Assembly (NCBI RefSeq): GCF_013371085.1
Contig: NZ_JABWCV010000001.1
Location: forward strand, 62,001 to 126,000
Length of the DNA stretch: 64,000 nucleotides
Origin: Vreelandella maris
GTDB lineage: Bacteria; Pseudomonadota; Gammaproteobacteria; Pseudomonadales; Halomonadaceae
Direction of reading: 5' to 3'
Part shown: positions 1-9,310 of the stretch, piece by piece
Position numbering within the stretch: position 1 is the first letter of the stretch
How the letters are laid out: each line of letters begins with the position of its first letter
Position numbers and translations under genes: made by a program
Notes under the pieces: model-generated
What the model was told of the DNA's origin: nothing
The model's input: the letters and a program-made list of their open reading frames with translations, nothing else
Databases searched by the model: none

Positions 1-1
1 C

Positions 2-892
2 AATGAAGCCGCGCTGAAGTTGGCACGCCGCTGGGCGGTTGATAACCACGGTGAACAGAAAGATAAGATCATCTCGTTTTATCAATCCTTTCACGGCCGC
101 ACCTTTTTCACCGTGAGTGTCGGTGGTCAGCCTAAATACTCTCAGGGTTTCGGCCCGGTGCCGGGCGGCATTCATCACGCCAACTACAACGACCTGGAAA
201 GCGTTCGTGCACTAATGGGCGACGACACCTGCGCGATCATGGTTGAGCCCATGCAGGGCGAGGGCGGCATCGTGCCCGCAACACAAGCATTTCTCCAGGG
301 CCTGCGCGATCTGTGTGACGAACATAACGCGCTGTTGATTTTTGACGAGGTGCAAACTGGCGTGGGTCGCAGCGGTGAACTCTACGCTTACAAGAACTAC
401 GGCATTACGCCGGATATCCTGACCAGCGCCAAGTCGCTGGGCGGCGGTTTCCCCATTGGCGCCATGCTGGCCACCGATGACGTCGCCAAGTCACTGGTCA
501 TTGGCACTCACGGCTCTACCTACGGCGGTAACGCGTTGGCGTCTGCCGTGGCACTGGCAGCCGTCGAGTTCATCGACACCCCAGACGTGCTGGAAGGGGT
601 GAAAAAGCGCCACGACCTGTTCCGCGAGCACCTGGAAACCATCAACCGCAAGCACGGCGTGTTTAAAGAAATTCGTGGTATGGGACTGTTAATAGGTGCC
701 CAGATGTCGGATGCCTATGAAGGCCGCGCCAAGGACATTCTGCCGCTGGCTATCGAAGAGGGCTTGATGGCCCTGATTGCAGGACCCAATGTACTGCGCA
801 TGGCACCTTCGCTGGTGATTCCCGAAGCGGATATCGCCGAGGGCATGGCTCGGCTAGAGCGTGCCATTGAGCGGCTAGTTGCCTCAGCATGA
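2..892 (+). CDS. astC: Succinylornithine/acetylornithine aminotransferase (AstC/AruC), 5' end missing
   Basis: PLP-dependent class III aminotransferase that moves the delta-amino group of N2-succinylornithine to 2-oxoglutarate in arginine catabolism; also able to act like ArgD. The reading frame is already open at base 2 ([10 protein letters not shown], a conserved class III segment), so the true start lies before the window and roughly the last 296 residues are seen. Visible family motifs: the aspartate motif [13 protein letters not shown] and the PLP lysine in [16 protein letters not shown], plus [13 protein letters not shown]. AstC is preferred over ArgD because the next four genes are astA (two subunits), astD and astB in operon order; enzyme specificity itself cannot be read from sequence. 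The stop overlaps an ATG at 889. Confidence 0.93.
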   Translation, partial: NEAALKLARRWAVDNHGEQKDKIISFYQSFHGRTFFTVSVGGQPKYSQGFGPVPGGIHHANYNDLESVRALMGDDTCAIMVEPMQGEGGIVPATQAFLQGLRDLCDEHNALLIFDEVQTGVGRSGELYAYKNYGITPDILTSAKSLGGGFPIGAMLATDDVAKSLVIGTHGSTYGGNALASAVALAAVEFIDTPDVLEGVKKRHDLFREHLETINRKHGVFKEIRGMGLLIGAQMSDAYEGRAKDILPLAIEEGLMALIAGPNVLRMAPSLVIPEADIAEGMARLERAIERLVASA

Positions 893-930
893 GTGAGCAG
901 CCTACTGGGTTAACAGAGGGGGCGTCGAAG

Positions 931-1995
931 ATGCTGGTAGTGCGACCCGTTAAAGCGTCGGATCTCCCGGCGCTCGAACAGTTGGCTGAGCATGCAGTGC
1001 CCAGGTTGACCAACTTGCCTGCCAATCGCGAGCGGCTTCAGGAGCGCATCGCGCGCTCCCAGGAGGCTTTCAATGGCGAGGTCGAGTTTCCAGAAAACGA
1101 GCACTATACCTTTGTGCTCGCTGACGATAGTCGTGAGGAAGTGTTGGGAACGGCCACTATCCGTGCCCAGGCAGGTGCCAATGAGGCTTACTACACCTAT
1201 CGTCAGGAAACGCTGATTCACGCCTCGCAGCAGTTGAATGTGCGTCGTGAAGTTCAGACACTGGCACTTTCCCACGAAGTCTCCGATGCCACCCTGCTGT
1301 GCGCTTTTTCGCTGAATCCCCGCTATAAGGGCACCAGTGCCGAGAATCTGCTGCGTCGGGCGCGGTTGATGTTTATTGCCCAGTATCCTGAGCGCTTTTC
1401 GCGCATCCTGGCAGTCGCGTTCCCCGGCTACCTGGATACTCGCGGTGAATCGCCGTTTTGGGAAAGCGTCGGCAGGCACTTCTTTGCCCGCAGCTTCCAG
1501 GACATCAACCACATTGCAGGCGTACGCTCGAAAAGCTTTATCGCCGAAGTGATGCCCCAATTCCCGCTCTACCTGCCGCTCTTGACGCCCCAGGCGAGGG
1601 CCGCGATTGGGCGTGAACACCCCGCCCATGAAGAGGCCCTGGAAGAGATGCTGGCGGAAGGCTTTGTGCGTTCTCGCCATGTGGATATTTTCGACGCCGG
1701 GCCGATTGTTAAAGCCGAGCGTGACCGGCTGGAAACCTTTCGCCGCGCCGCCTGGCACCCGGTGCGCATTCGACCTGAACACGCCTTGCCCGACGCCGAA
1801 CCGGCGATGATTGCCAACCAGAAGCTGGTGGATTTCCGCTGTATCGTTGCGCGTTATGCGTTGTCGCCCACGGGCCAGTTGATGCTCTCGTCGGAGCACG
1901 CCGAGCGGCTAGGCGTTTCGGAAGGGCGCGCCGTGCTGGCCGCACCGCTTACCTTACCCGCCGCGGTGGACGCGCTCGATGAAGGAGAAATGTAA
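931..1995 (+). CDS. astA: Arginine N-succinyltransferase, alpha subunit (AruF-like)
   Basis: First enzyme of the AST pathway: transfers succinyl from succinyl-CoA to the alpha-amino group of arginine. The protein starts MLVVRPVKASDLPAL, matching the usual N-terminus (MxVIRPVxxSDL) of AstA, and carries the family segments LTNLPANRERLQ, ESPFWESVGRHFFARSF and VDIFDAGPIVKAERD. The start at 931 is chosen because a GAGGGGG ribosome site sits about 10 bases upstream and homology begins there; an ATG at 889, overlapping the astC stop, would add 14 residues. It is more diverged than the next gene; for example VDIFDAGP replaces the usual IDIFDGGP. Two tandem astA genes match the AruF/AruG heteromeric arrangement known in Pseudomonas. 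Confidence 0.9.
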   Translation: MLVVRPVKASDLPALEQLAEHAVPRLTNLPANRERLQERIARSQEAFNGEVEFPENEHYTFVLADDSREEVLGTATIRAQAGANEAYYTYRQETLIHASQQLNVRREVQTLALSHEVSDATLLCAFSLNPRYKGTSAENLLRRARLMFIAQYPERFSRILAVAFPGYLDTRGESPFWESVGRHFFARSFQDINHIAGVRSKSFIAEVMPQFPLYLPLLTPQARAAIGREHPAHEEALEEMLAEGFVRSRHVDIFDAGPIVKAERDRLETFRRAAWHPVRIRPEHALPDAEPAMIANQKLVDFRCIVARYALSPTGQLMLSSEHAERLGVSEGRAVLAAPLTLPAAVDALDEGEM

Positions 1996-3026
1996 TGCGC
2001 ATTCGACCCATTGCCCGCAATGACCTGGATGGGCTGCAGGCGCTTGCGCAGCAGGCCGGGGTAGGGTTTACCTCGCTGCCGGATAACCGCGAGTTTCTGG
2101 CCGGCAAGATAGAAGCCGCCGCCAGTGCCTTTGAAGAGCGCACTCCGGTGGATGACCGGCTCTACTTTTTTGTTCTTGAAGATGAAGAGAGCGGCGAACT
2201 TGCTGGCTGTTGTGCCATTGAAGGCCAGGTAGGGCGCGAAGTGCCGTTTTATAACTATCGGCTGGGTACTTTGGCGCACTCCTCCATTCAATTGGATCTT
2301 CACCGCACCATCGACACGCTGTTTTTAAGCTCCGACCACACCGGCGATGCCGAGGTGTGCTCGCTGTTCCTGCGCCCAGAGTATCGTGGTGAAGCAAATC
2401 GCCACTTACGCAACGGCGCGCTGCTTTCCAAAGCGCGCTGGTTGTTTATCGCCCAGTTTCGTGACCGATTCCCCAATAAAGTGTTGGCGGAAATGCGAGG
2501 TGTGTTCGATGAGAACAACACCAGCCCTTTCTGGGAGAGCCTGGGCAAACACTTCTTCCCCATGGATTTCAGCGAAGCGGACCGACTCACCGGCTTGGGG
2601 CAGAAGAGCTTTATCGGTGAGCTGATGCCCAAGTTTCCGATCTACACCACCTTTATGGCCGAAGAGGCGCGCGCCTGCATTGGCCAAGTGCATCGCCATA
2701 CCCGCCCAGCACTGGAAATGTTGAAGAAAGAGGGGCTGCGCTGGGAAGGCTATATCGACATTTTCGACGGCGGCCCCACCGTGGAAGCCTACATTGATGA
2801 TGTGCGCGCTATCCGTAATTCACGGCTTTGCCAGGTGGAAGTGTCTGCTGCTGCCCGTGAAGAGAGCATCAGCCGCTGGCTGGCGGCTACCACCCAGATG
2901 CTGAACTTTACCGCCAGTTGGGTAGGCCGTGCGCCTTCTGAAGACAACACCATCGTGCTTAGCGATCAGGAAGCGAGCCGCTTGGGTGTCACTACCGGTG
3001 ATTACCTGCGGCTACTCGAAACCTAG
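1995..3026 (+). CDS. astA: Arginine N-succinyltransferase, beta subunit (AruG-like)
   Basis: Second AstA paralog, 343 residues, close to the single AstA of enteric bacteria (about 344). Begins MRIRPIARNDLDGLQALAQQ and contains CALL-type family blocks such as LFLSSDHTGDAEVCSLFL, VLAEMRGVFDENNTSPFW, SLGKHFFPMDFSEADRL and YIDIFDGGPTVEAYIDDVR. The TAA of the alpha-subunit gene and this ATG overlap as TAATG, with GGAG about 8 bases upstream, so the two subunits are probably translationally coupled and made in equal amounts. Of the two, this one keeps the canonical motifs more closely and is the more likely catalytic subunit (inference). Confidence 0.93.
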   Translation: MRIRPIARNDLDGLQALAQQAGVGFTSLPDNREFLAGKIEAAASAFEERTPVDDRLYFFVLEDEESGELAGCCAIEGQVGREVPFYNYRLGTLAHSSIQLDLHRTIDTLFLSSDHTGDAEVCSLFLRPEYRGEANRHLRNGALLSKARWLFIAQFRDRFPNKVLAEMRGVFDENNTSPFWESLGKHFFPMDFSEADRLTGLGQKSFIGELMPKFPIYTTFMAEEARACIGQVHRHTRPALEMLKKEGLRWEGYIDIFDGGPTVEAYIDDVRAIRNSRLCQVEVSAAAREESISRWLAATTQMLNFTASWVGRAPSEDNTIVLSDQEASRLGVTTGDYLRLLET

Positions 3027-3048
3027 GCAACGTTCACAGGAGAATTTT

Positions 3049-4521
3049 ATGCACGCTCAACAACAGCAACTGATCAATGGCGCTTGGCTGGCAGGCGACG
3101 CCGCGTCGTTGAGCAAGCACGATCCTGTTTCCGGGCAACGGCTCTGGGAGGCCGCCACGGCCAGCGAGGATCAAGTCGCGACCGCTGTGAAAGCCGCCCG
3201 CAGCGCCTTTCCTGGGTGGGCGCGTACCCCCTTTGCCGAGCGCCAGGCCCTTGTCGAGCGTTTTGCCGAGGTGCTGAAATCCCGTGGGGAAGCGCTGGCG
3301 GTGGCAATTGCCTCTGAAACCGGCAAGCCCCTCTGGGAAGCGCGCACTGAAGCGGGGGCGATGGTGGGCAAGGTGGCGCTATCGGTCAAGGCGTATAACG
3401 AAAGAACCGGTGAGCGGGAAAAAGTCGTTGGCAATGCAAAAGCCGTATTGCGCCATCGCCCCCACGGCGCGATGGCAGTATTCGGCCCCTATAACTTCCC
3501 AGGCCACCTGCCCAACGGCCATATGTTGCCCGCGCTATTGGCGGGCAACACTGTGGTCTTCAAACCCAGCGACCAGACCCCGCTGACCGCCGACTTAACC
3601 CTGCAGTGCTGGTTGGAAGCCGGGCTACCTGCCGGGGTAATCAATCTGGTGCAGGGCGGCGTTGCCGTGGGCCAGGCGCTGGCAGGTAACCCCGATATCG
3701 ATGGCCTGCTGTTTACCGGCAGCGCCAAGGTGGGCGGCATGCTGCACCAGCAGTTTGCTGGGCAAATGGATAAAGTGCTGGCGCTCGAGCTGGGTGGCAA
3801 TAACCCGCTGGCAGTGAAGGATATTGATGACGAGCGGGCGGCGGTGCTTACCATTCTACAATCGGCGTTTTTATCTGGCGGCCAACGCTGCACCTGCGCT
3901 CGCCGCTTGATGGTGCCGGAAGGCGCCGTGGGCGACCGATTGATTGATGCACTTTCCGAGGCGATCGCTAAGCTGCACGTGGCGGGCCAGTTCGAAGAGA
4001 ACCCTGCGCCATTCTATGGCGGTTTGGTGAGCGTGGCCGCCGCAGATGGTCTGCTCAAGGCGCAAGAGGAACTGGAGTCCATGGGGGGCACGGTGATCAA
4101 TCGCATGCAGCGCCTGCAAGACAACACCAGCCTGCTAAGCCCCGCGCTAATTGATGTGACGGGCCTGGACGTTCCCGACGAGGAGCACTTTGGGCCGCTG
4201 CTGAAAATCCATCGCTATCGCGATTGGGATGAAGCGCTCTCGCTTGCCAACAACACCCGCTACGGACTCTCCGCCGGGTTGATTGGCGGCGATCAGCCCG
4301 ATTGGGACGACTTCCTGCTGCGCATTCGCGCCGGCATCGTCAACTGGAACCGCCAGACCACCGGCGCTTCCGGTGATGCGCCCTTCGGCGGCGTAGGTGA
4401 CAGCGGCAACCACCGCCCCAGCGCTTATTACGCGGCAGACTACTGCGCTTATCCGGTTGCTTCCATGGAAGCCGACACCCTGGAGATGCCTGAAACCTTG
4501 CCACCAGGAGTGAGTCTATGA
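3049..4521 (+). CDS. astD: N-succinylglutamate 5-semialdehyde dehydrogenase
   Basis: NAD-dependent aldehyde dehydrogenase oxidising succinylglutamate semialdehyde to succinylglutamate, fourth step of the AST pathway. About 490 residues, the normal AstD length (E. coli 492). Starts [16 protein letters not shown] with AGGAG seven bases upstream; a longer in-frame opening back to 2929 lies inside astA and is discarded. The catalytic Glu is in [13 protein letters not shown] and the catalytic Cys in [14 protein letters not shown]; the cofactor-site FTGSAKVGG and C-terminal [17 protein letters not shown] are typical of AstD. The stop overlaps the astB start by 4 bases. Confidence 0.95.
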   Translation: MHAQQQQLINGAWLAGDAASLSKHDPVSGQRLWEAATASEDQVATAVKAARSAFPGWARTPFAERQALVERFAEVLKSRGEALAVAIASETGKPLWEARTEAGAMVGKVALSVKAYNERTGEREKVVGNAKAVLRHRPHGAMAVFGPYNFPGHLPNGHMLPALLAGNTVVFKPSDQTPLTADLTLQCWLEAGLPAGVINLVQGGVAVGQALAGNPDIDGLLFTGSAKVGGMLHQQFAGQMDKVLALELGGNNPLAVKDIDDERAAVLTILQSAFLSGGQRCTCARRLMVPEGAVGDRLIDALSEAIAKLHVAGQFEENPAPFYGGLVSVAAADGLLKAQEELESMGGTVINRMQRLQDNTSLLSPALIDVTGLDVPDEEHFGPLLKIHRYRDWDEALSLANNTRYGLSAGLIGGDQPDWDDFLLRIRAGIVNWNRQTTGASGDAPFGGVGDSGNHRPSAYYAADYCAYPVASMEADTLEMPETLPPGVSL

Positions 4522-5885
4522 ACGGCAGTGCCTTCAGTCGTATCAGGGAAGTCAATTTCGACGGTTTGGTCGGCCCTACCCATAATTACTCGGGGCTGGC
4601 CGTCGGTAACGTCGCTTCGATGAGCCACGGTGGCCTGCTCTCCAATCCCAAGGAGGGCGCGCTACAGGGGCTGGCCAAGATGAAGTCACTGATGGACGCA
4701 GGCTACGCCCAGGGCGTGCTGCCACCTCAACAGCGCCCCGATATTGGCGCCCTGCGCGATTTAGGTTTTAGTGGTAGCAATAGCAACGTGCTGGCTCGCG
4801 CCGCTGTCGAGGCACCGCAGCTACTGCGGGCGGTATGTTCGGCGTCCAGCATGTGGACCGCTAATGCAGGCACGATTACCCCCAGCGTCGACGCACCGGA
4901 TGGCCGGGTGCACTTCACGCCAGCCAATCTGCAGTCGAGCTTTCATCGCTACCTGGAGCCGCAAACCACCGGGAGGGTACTACAAGCTATTTTCCACGAT
5001 GAGCAATATTTTGCTCACCACCCGGTTCTGCCCGCTACCCCAGCCTTTTCCGATGAAGGGGCGGCCAATCACACCCGCCTTTGCGGCGAATACGGTGAGC
5101 CAGGCGTTCACCTGTTTGTCTATGGCCGCCAAGCGTTTGGTGAGGTGCGTAGCGGCGAGCGTGAACCCCAGCGCTATCCCGCCCGGCAAACCCTGGAAGC
5201 CAGTCAGGCGGTAGCCCGCCAACACGGGCTTACCGAAGCGCAAACCGTCTTCGCACAACAGCATCCGGATGCCATTGATGCTGGCGTGTTCCATAACGAT
5301 GTCATTGCCGTGGGCAACGGCCCTGTGCTGCTTTACCACGCAATGGCCTTTCTGGATGAAGAGGGCACACTCGATGAATTGCGTGCCAAAATGAACACGC
5401 CGCTGATTCCCGTGCGCGTGCCGGTTGAGGCGGTGAGTATGGAAGACGCGGTCGCCTCGTATCTCTTCAACTCCCAACTGCTCTCCAACCCAGACGGGAC
5501 CATGACGCTGGTGGTACCCGGCGAATGTCAGGAGCGGGAAGCGGTCTGGCGGACGATCCAGGATCTCATCCTAGCGGGCAATAATCCCATCGGCGAAGTA
5601 ATCGTCAAAGACGTCAAGCAGAGCATGCGCAACGGTGGCGGCCCCGCTTGCCTGCGTTTGCGCGTGGTGCTAACGGAAGCCGAACGTGCCGCGCTCTCTG
5701 GCCGCGTGCTGCTCAACGATGTACTTTATGACGACCTTACTGCCTGGGTGAATCGCCACTACCGCGACCGCCTAGCCCCAGACGATCTCGCCGACCCGCA
5801 GCTGGCCGAGGAGTCGCTTGTGGCACTGGATGAACTCACCCAGTTGCTTAAGATCGGGCCTGTTTACCCATTTCAGTTGGGGTAG
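4518..5885 (+). CDS. astB: N-succinylarginine dihydrolase
   Basis: Hydrolyses N2-succinylarginine to succinylornithine, CO2 and two ammonia, second AST step; a cytosolic member of the pentein fold. 455 residues, usual size (E. coli 447). Diagnostic blocks: [18 protein letters not shown] near the N-terminus, [42 protein letters not shown] with the catalytic-type His, [17 protein letters not shown] with the C-terminal Cys. ATG overlaps the astD stop (ATGA) and has CCAGGAG upstream. It is the last gene of the operon, ending before a strong hairpin terminator. No astE follows, so the final desuccinylation step must be encoded elsewhere. Confidence 0.96.
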   Translation: MNGSAFSRIREVNFDGLVGPTHNYSGLAVGNVASMSHGGLLSNPKEGALQGLAKMKSLMDAGYAQGVLPPQQRPDIGALRDLGFSGSNSNVLARAAVEAPQLLRAVCSASSMWTANAGTITPSVDAPDGRVHFTPANLQSSFHRYLEPQTTGRVLQAIFHDEQYFAHHPVLPATPAFSDEGAANHTRLCGEYGEPGVHLFVYGRQAFGEVRSGEREPQRYPARQTLEASQAVARQHGLTEAQTVFAQQHPDAIDAGVFHNDVIAVGNGPVLLYHAMAFLDEEGTLDELRAKMNTPLIPVRVPVEAVSMEDAVASYLFNSQLLSNPDGTMTLVVPGECQEREAVWRTIQDLILAGNNPIGEVIVKDVKQSMRNGGGPACLRLRVVLTEAERAALSGRVLLNDVLYDDLTAWVNRHYRDRLAPDDLADPQLAEESLVALDELTQLLKIGPVYPFQLG

Positions 5886-5904
5886 GGTAATATTAGCGTG
5901 TTCT

Positions 5905-5932
5905 AAACGGCAAGGCTTAGCCTTGCCGTTTT
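5905..5932 (+). terminator. Rho-independent terminator of the ast operon
   Basis: Perfect 12-bp stem AAACGGCAAGGC / GCCTTGCCGTTT with a TTA loop, followed by a short T-rich stretch. Lies 20 bases after the astB stop. The A-run on the other side would give it some activity on the minus strand too. Confidence 0.85.
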
Positions 5933-6012
5933 GTATTCACATATAGGAATGCAATATTGATAGTGTCTATGTGATGCAAGACTAGACCTAAAGCAGCACT
6001 AGGAATCGAGAT

Positions 6013-6438
6013 ATGACGCCTATTATTCAGCCGACTAACGACAAGGCGTTCGCGGAAGAATTAATTCGCCAAAATATGTCCGGCTACTACACACAGCTGA
6101 ATATGCGCTGGGATACCGATCTATTTGATAGACAGTGGGACGAGTTGGACAGCTACGCGTTAGTCATCAACGCTTCACGCGTGGGGCTGCTATGCATCAA
6201 TCACGATGAAGATGCCTATTATATTCGGGAGCTGCAAATTGCCCCTCCGTGGCAGCGCCAAGGCTTGGGGACAGCGGCTATCCGCTTCACGGCTGAAACT
6301 GCCCAGCAAGCGGGCATTCGCCTACTTCGGCTGCGCGTGTTTTGTATCAACCCAGCCATCGCTTTGTACGAGCGCATGGGGTTTAGGATATTGAAAACCG
6401 CAGAGGGAATGCACGCCATGGAGCGTCGCATTCTGTAG
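6013..6438 (+). CDS. GNAT family N-acetyltransferase
   Basis: Small (141 residues) Gcn5-related acetyltransferase; the substrate is not predictable. Motif A with the acetyl-CoA pyrophosphate loop is visible as LQIAPPWQRQGLGTAAI (Q-x-x-G-x-G/A), and motif B as NPAIALYERMGFRI near the C-terminus. Begins after a weak AGGAATCGAG about 6 bases upstream. Monocistronic: it sits between the ast terminator and a convergent exporter gene. No sign of partner toxin/antitoxin DUF1778. Confidence 0.85.
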   Translation: MTPIIQPTNDKAFAEELIRQNMSGYYTQLNMRWDTDLFDRQWDELDSYALVINASRVGLLCINHDEDAYYIRELQIAPPWQRQGLGTAAIRFTAETAQQAGIRLLRLRVFCINPAIALYERMGFRILKTAEGMHAMERRIL

Positions 6439-6510
6439 CAGTAAGCAGGCTCGTATAACAGTTCTTTTCCCCCTCTCCGTGGCGACTTGCCATGTTTATC
6501 TCCCTACCGT

Positions 6511-7449
6511 TTAGGCTGCTCTATCAGGCATCTGCTTCGCTTTACCAATGTTCAGCAGGGCAATACCGGCACCAATCAGTAGGATGCCAGGCAGCAAGCC
6601 CTCAGGGGCGGTTTCTCCCTGTAACAAGATGGCGACCGGCACACCCACCACGGCGCCGACAGAGCCTAATAGGCTCAGAAACACCGGGCCGCCGCTTTTC
6701 TGTAGCAGGAAGAGCAGTAAAAACTGTCCAGCGAAAACCACCGCCTGGACGGCAATCAGGAACATCGGCAGAGAGCGATCCATGGGGACGTGAAGTGAGA
6801 AGCCTGGCAGTAGGCCCACCCCTAGTAAAAGGAGGGAGGCGGCTATCAGCATCCCCGGCGCCAGCGCATCACTGGATACCCCCACTGGCCAGCGAAGGGT
6901 TCGGTAGAGGTTGCCTATTGCTAGCAGAACAGGGCCAATCAAGGCGAGAAAAATCCAGAGGTAGTTAGCATCAGGGGCGGAAAGCTTATGAAAAGCCAGC
7001 GTGAAGGCGCCCGCAAGGGCTGACATAACCCCAGCCGCCCGCAAGAGCTGAAAGCGCTCCATTTTTAACGTTAAAGCACCGATGTAGGTGAGCAGCGGTG
7101 GCAGCGTGATGATCAATGCCACAAACCCGGCGCCGACATGAGGAATCGCCGAGAAGAATAGCAGATTGGCGCCCGCCACGCCCAGCAGTGCGGAGACAGC
7201 ATAATACTCAACAGTGCGAAGAGTGACGGGTGGAAGATGGCGGCGGTAGGCGGCGAGCGCCAACAGAATAATGGCCGCTCCCAAAATGGACCAAAATAGA
7301 AAGGCGAGCGCAGATAGCTGCATTTCACCCGCGAGCTTTGCCAAATTAGTCGATAGGCCCAGCAAGGCGCCACCGGCGAGCAGATACAGCAGCGGGGCAA
7401 GCCAGGCTCTTTTTGAGGAGTGTCGCTTGGGTGTGTTGGGTAACGTCAT
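6511..7449 (-). CDS. EamA/DMT family transporter
   Basis: 312-residue inner-membrane protein of the drug/metabolite transporter superfamily with ten predicted hydrophobic segments arranged as two EamA repeats (first ending near LLTYIGALTLKMERFQLLRAAG, the second from LGPV-type segments to LPGILLIGAGIALLNIGKA). The likely job is export of a small metabolite or uptake of one; the substrate is unknown. It is divergently transcribed from a MarR regulator, 84 bases apart, with two palindromic operators in between, so it is very likely the regulator's target. Confidence 0.85.
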   Translation of the reverse strand: MTLPNTPKRHSSKRAWLAPLLYLLAGGALLGLSTNLAKLAGEMQLSALAFLFWSILGAAIILLALAAYRRHLPPVTLRTVEYYAVSALLGVAGANLLFFSAIPHVGAGFVALIITLPPLLTYIGALTLKMERFQLLRAAGVMSALAGAFTLAFHKLSAPDANYLWIFLALIGPVLLAIGNLYRTLRWPVGVSSDALAPGMLIAASLLLLGVGLLPGFSLHVPMDRSLPMFLIAVQAVVFAGQFLLLFLLQKSGGPVFLSLLGSVGAVVGVPVAILLQGETAPEGLLPGILLIGAGIALLNIGKAKQMPDRAA

Positions 7450-7471
7450 TAGCAGCCTTCAAAGATTATAT

Positions 7472-7510
7472 CTTGATATCAAGGTATGTGTGATTAACCT
7501 TGACGTCAAG
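7472..7510. promoter_or_regulatory. Paired MarR-type operators between eamA-like and marR genes
   Basis: Two perfect 12-bp palindromes of the same type: CTTGATATCAAG (7472-7483) and CTTGACGTCAAG (7499-7510), centres 27 bp apart. They share the outer arms CTTGA/TCAAG and differ only in the two central bases. Position between a MarR gene and the divergent exporter, and the short TTG-rich palindrome, are typical of MarR-family binding sites. Confidence 0.7.
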
Positions 7511-7533
7511 CTAATTAGGCGCAAAATACGCTT

Positions 7534-8022
7534 ATGGATCATGTAGACCACATACTCAAACAGTGGCGGCAGGAGCGGCCCGACCTCGACGTAGACCCGA
7601 TGGGTACCATCGGGCGAGTCAAACGGCTTAACCACGCTTTAATGCGCGCAATGGAAAAGACTTGGGCGAAATATGGTCTGACGGATGCCAGCTTTGACGT
7701 ACTGGCAACGCTGCGCCGAGAGGGAGCGCCCTATGCGCTATCTCCGAGCGATCTGATGGCATCCACCATGGTGACGTCTGGCACCATGACGCACCGCATC
7801 AATCTGCTGGAAAAGGCAGGGTTGATCGAACGAGTCAAAAACCCAGAGGACGGGCGTGGTTTTCTAATCTCTCTTTCCCAGCGCGGGTTTGATTTGATCG
7901 ACGAAGCGGTGGCTGCGCATGTGGAGACACAGGCGCAGCTGGTGAGCGGGTTGACTGACGAACAACGTCAGCAACTGGATGCGTTGCTGAGGCAATTCCT
8001 GGCGGGGGTTGAGCAGGAGTGA
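7534..8022 (+). CDS. MarR family transcriptional regulator
   Basis: 162-residue winged-helix regulator. Helix-turn-helix region: ASFDVLATLRREG...LSPSDLMASTMVTSGTMTHRI, then the beta-wing LLEKAGLIERVKNPEDGRG, both classical MarR signatures; acidic C-terminal dimerisation helix (GLTDEQRQQLDALLRQFLAG). Probably represses itself and the divergent EamA transporter through the two palindromes upstream, with release by a small, perhaps phenolic or otherwise toxic, ligand (family knowledge; ligand unknown). The Shine-Dalgarno is weak (AGGCG). Confidence 0.92.
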   Translation: MDHVDHILKQWRQERPDLDVDPMGTIGRVKRLNHALMRAMEKTWAKYGLTDASFDVLATLRREGAPYALSPSDLMASTMVTSGTMTHRINLLEKAGLIERVKNPEDGRGFLISLSQRGFDLIDEAVAAHVETQAQLVSGLTDEQRQQLDALLRQFLAGVEQE

Positions 8023-8110
8023 TCTTTCTCGTACCGATAAGCCAGCCAATATTTAATCCACGTATTAAATTAAAAGGAGTCGAGTAGCGAAGGGGCCTGT
8101 TTGGAGCTAT

Positions 8111-8950
8111 TCAGTTTGGAATCTCTGCGGCTGTTCCAGCCACCAAGACTCCTCCACGCTCAGGTACTTCAACTGTTAACAGGCTTAAACGTCCCATATC
8201 TTCCCCCTGTTTAATCAGAAACTGCGCTGGCACATTGATCAACTTCGCATCCCGTAAATAACCACCCAGTGCTGCTGCAGCAGCACCAGTAGCAGGATCT
8301 TCCACTACGCCACCTATAGGGAATGGATTGCGTGAATGAAATAGAGCGCTGTGCTCACGAAATACTAGCTGCAGTGTTGTCAGCCCCTCTCTCGACATTA
8401 AAGCCTTTAGTTTTTCAAAGTCGTAATCAAGTTGGCTCAATCGGTCTCGGGAACTAACAGCTAATACAAGATGCCATACACCCCCATAGGCGAAGACGGG
8501 GGGAATAGCCGGATCCAGTTCATTAGGTGACCATTTAAGTAGCGCCAACACTTCATCGACCAGTTCTGCAGTGACAGGTTTTTGGGTGGGTTCAACCGAG
8601 GTCAGTGCCGCCTGAATCTGACCATCCATTGTGTCAACCTTCACCGTTACGCGGCCTACTGCGGCATCTAACTGATAAGTCCCGGTACCGTTTAGTCGGC
8701 CTAGCATTACGCCACTGGCAATCGTTGCGTGACCACAGAAGTTGACCTCTGCTAGCGGGCTATAGTAACGAATGGCCCTAATCGTTCCGCTAGCGGGGGC
8801 CATAAAAGCGGTTTCCGAGTACCCCACCTCTGCGGCGATACGCTGCATCGTCTTAGTATCTGGTAGCTCATCGCCCATCCAGACGCCAGCAGGGTTGCCC
8901 TTGGCTGGATCTGTAGAAAATGCCGCTAGGCGATATAAATGCTCGCTCAT
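8111..8950 (-). CDS. PhzF family isomerase/epimerase-like protein
   Basis: 279-residue protein of the PhzF phenazine-biosynthesis/diaminopimelate-epimerase-like fold. Start MSEHLYRLAAFSTDPAKGNPAGV carries the family G-N-P-A/L-x-V motif; the catalytic Glu region is EVGYSETAFM (Glu about 46), followed by FxxxxEVNFCGHATI and, near the C-terminus, DPATGAAAAALGGYL. Members isomerise small acids; no phenazine genes are nearby, so a general metabolic or housekeeping role is likely and the substrate unknown. Stands alone between the MarR gene and bluB. Confidence 0.9.
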   Translation of the reverse strand: MSEHLYRLAAFSTDPAKGNPAGVWMGDELPDTKTMQRIAAEVGYSETAFMAPASGTIRAIRYYSPLAEVNFCGHATIASGVMLGRLNGTGTYQLDAAVGRVTVKVDTMDGQIQAALTSVEPTQKPVTAELVDEVLALLKWSPNELDPAIPPVFAYGGVWHLVLAVSSRDRLSQLDYDFEKLKALMSREGLTTLQLVFREHSALFHSRNPFPIGGVVEDPATGAAAAALGGYLRDAKLINVPAQFLIKQGEDMGRLSLLTVEVPERGGVLVAGTAAEIPN

Positions 8951-9310
8951 GTTGTTCTGCTCCGATGAGGGGATAACTATGAATAGGGACGCTAGCTCTA
9001 GCTAAACGTGACTCCAAATATAGACAATAGACCTGCTCAATGTGGCCATGTGAACCGGTAGCTCCATATGAAGATCCGGAGACTATCGTCAGCGCGTCAA
9101 TCGGCTCGCTGAGCCTGTGCCGGCAACATGGGTCACTGTCTTTGGCCGATTCATTCATCACTGTACTACGTTGGCTTTGACGTACTAGCGCCCCGGAATT
9201 CAGGAGAGCGTATTACGCCAAACAACACCGCTGCGATGGAGGTTGGGCTGAGCTCGTGTAGACTCTGCATTCGTCTATAAACCAGATCAGCAAAAGGTCC
9301 GACAAGCGCC
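8951..9310. other. 360-base spacer without a supported gene
   Basis: Lies between the divergent PhzF-like gene and bluB and must hold both promoters. Short open frames in it have no recognisable content. I looked for a cobalamin riboswitch ahead of bluB and found only a short CCGGAGAC resemblance to the B12 box near 9076, without the rest of the core. Confidence 0.5.

Noticed and set aside
910-1899. Long minus-strand open frame opposite astA (329 codons)
   Set aside because: Antisense to a well-supported gene; the translation has no recognisable domain and arises from the codon bias of the plus strand.
8868-9161. 97-codon minus-strand frame overlapping the PhzF start
   Set aside because: No family resemblance, overlaps the start of a certain gene, no ribosome site seen.
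9040-9200. Cobalamin riboswitch upstream of bluB
   Set aside because: Only a short CCGGAGAC resembles the B12 box and pieces like CCGGCAAC occur in the wrong order; the rest of the conserved core is not present.
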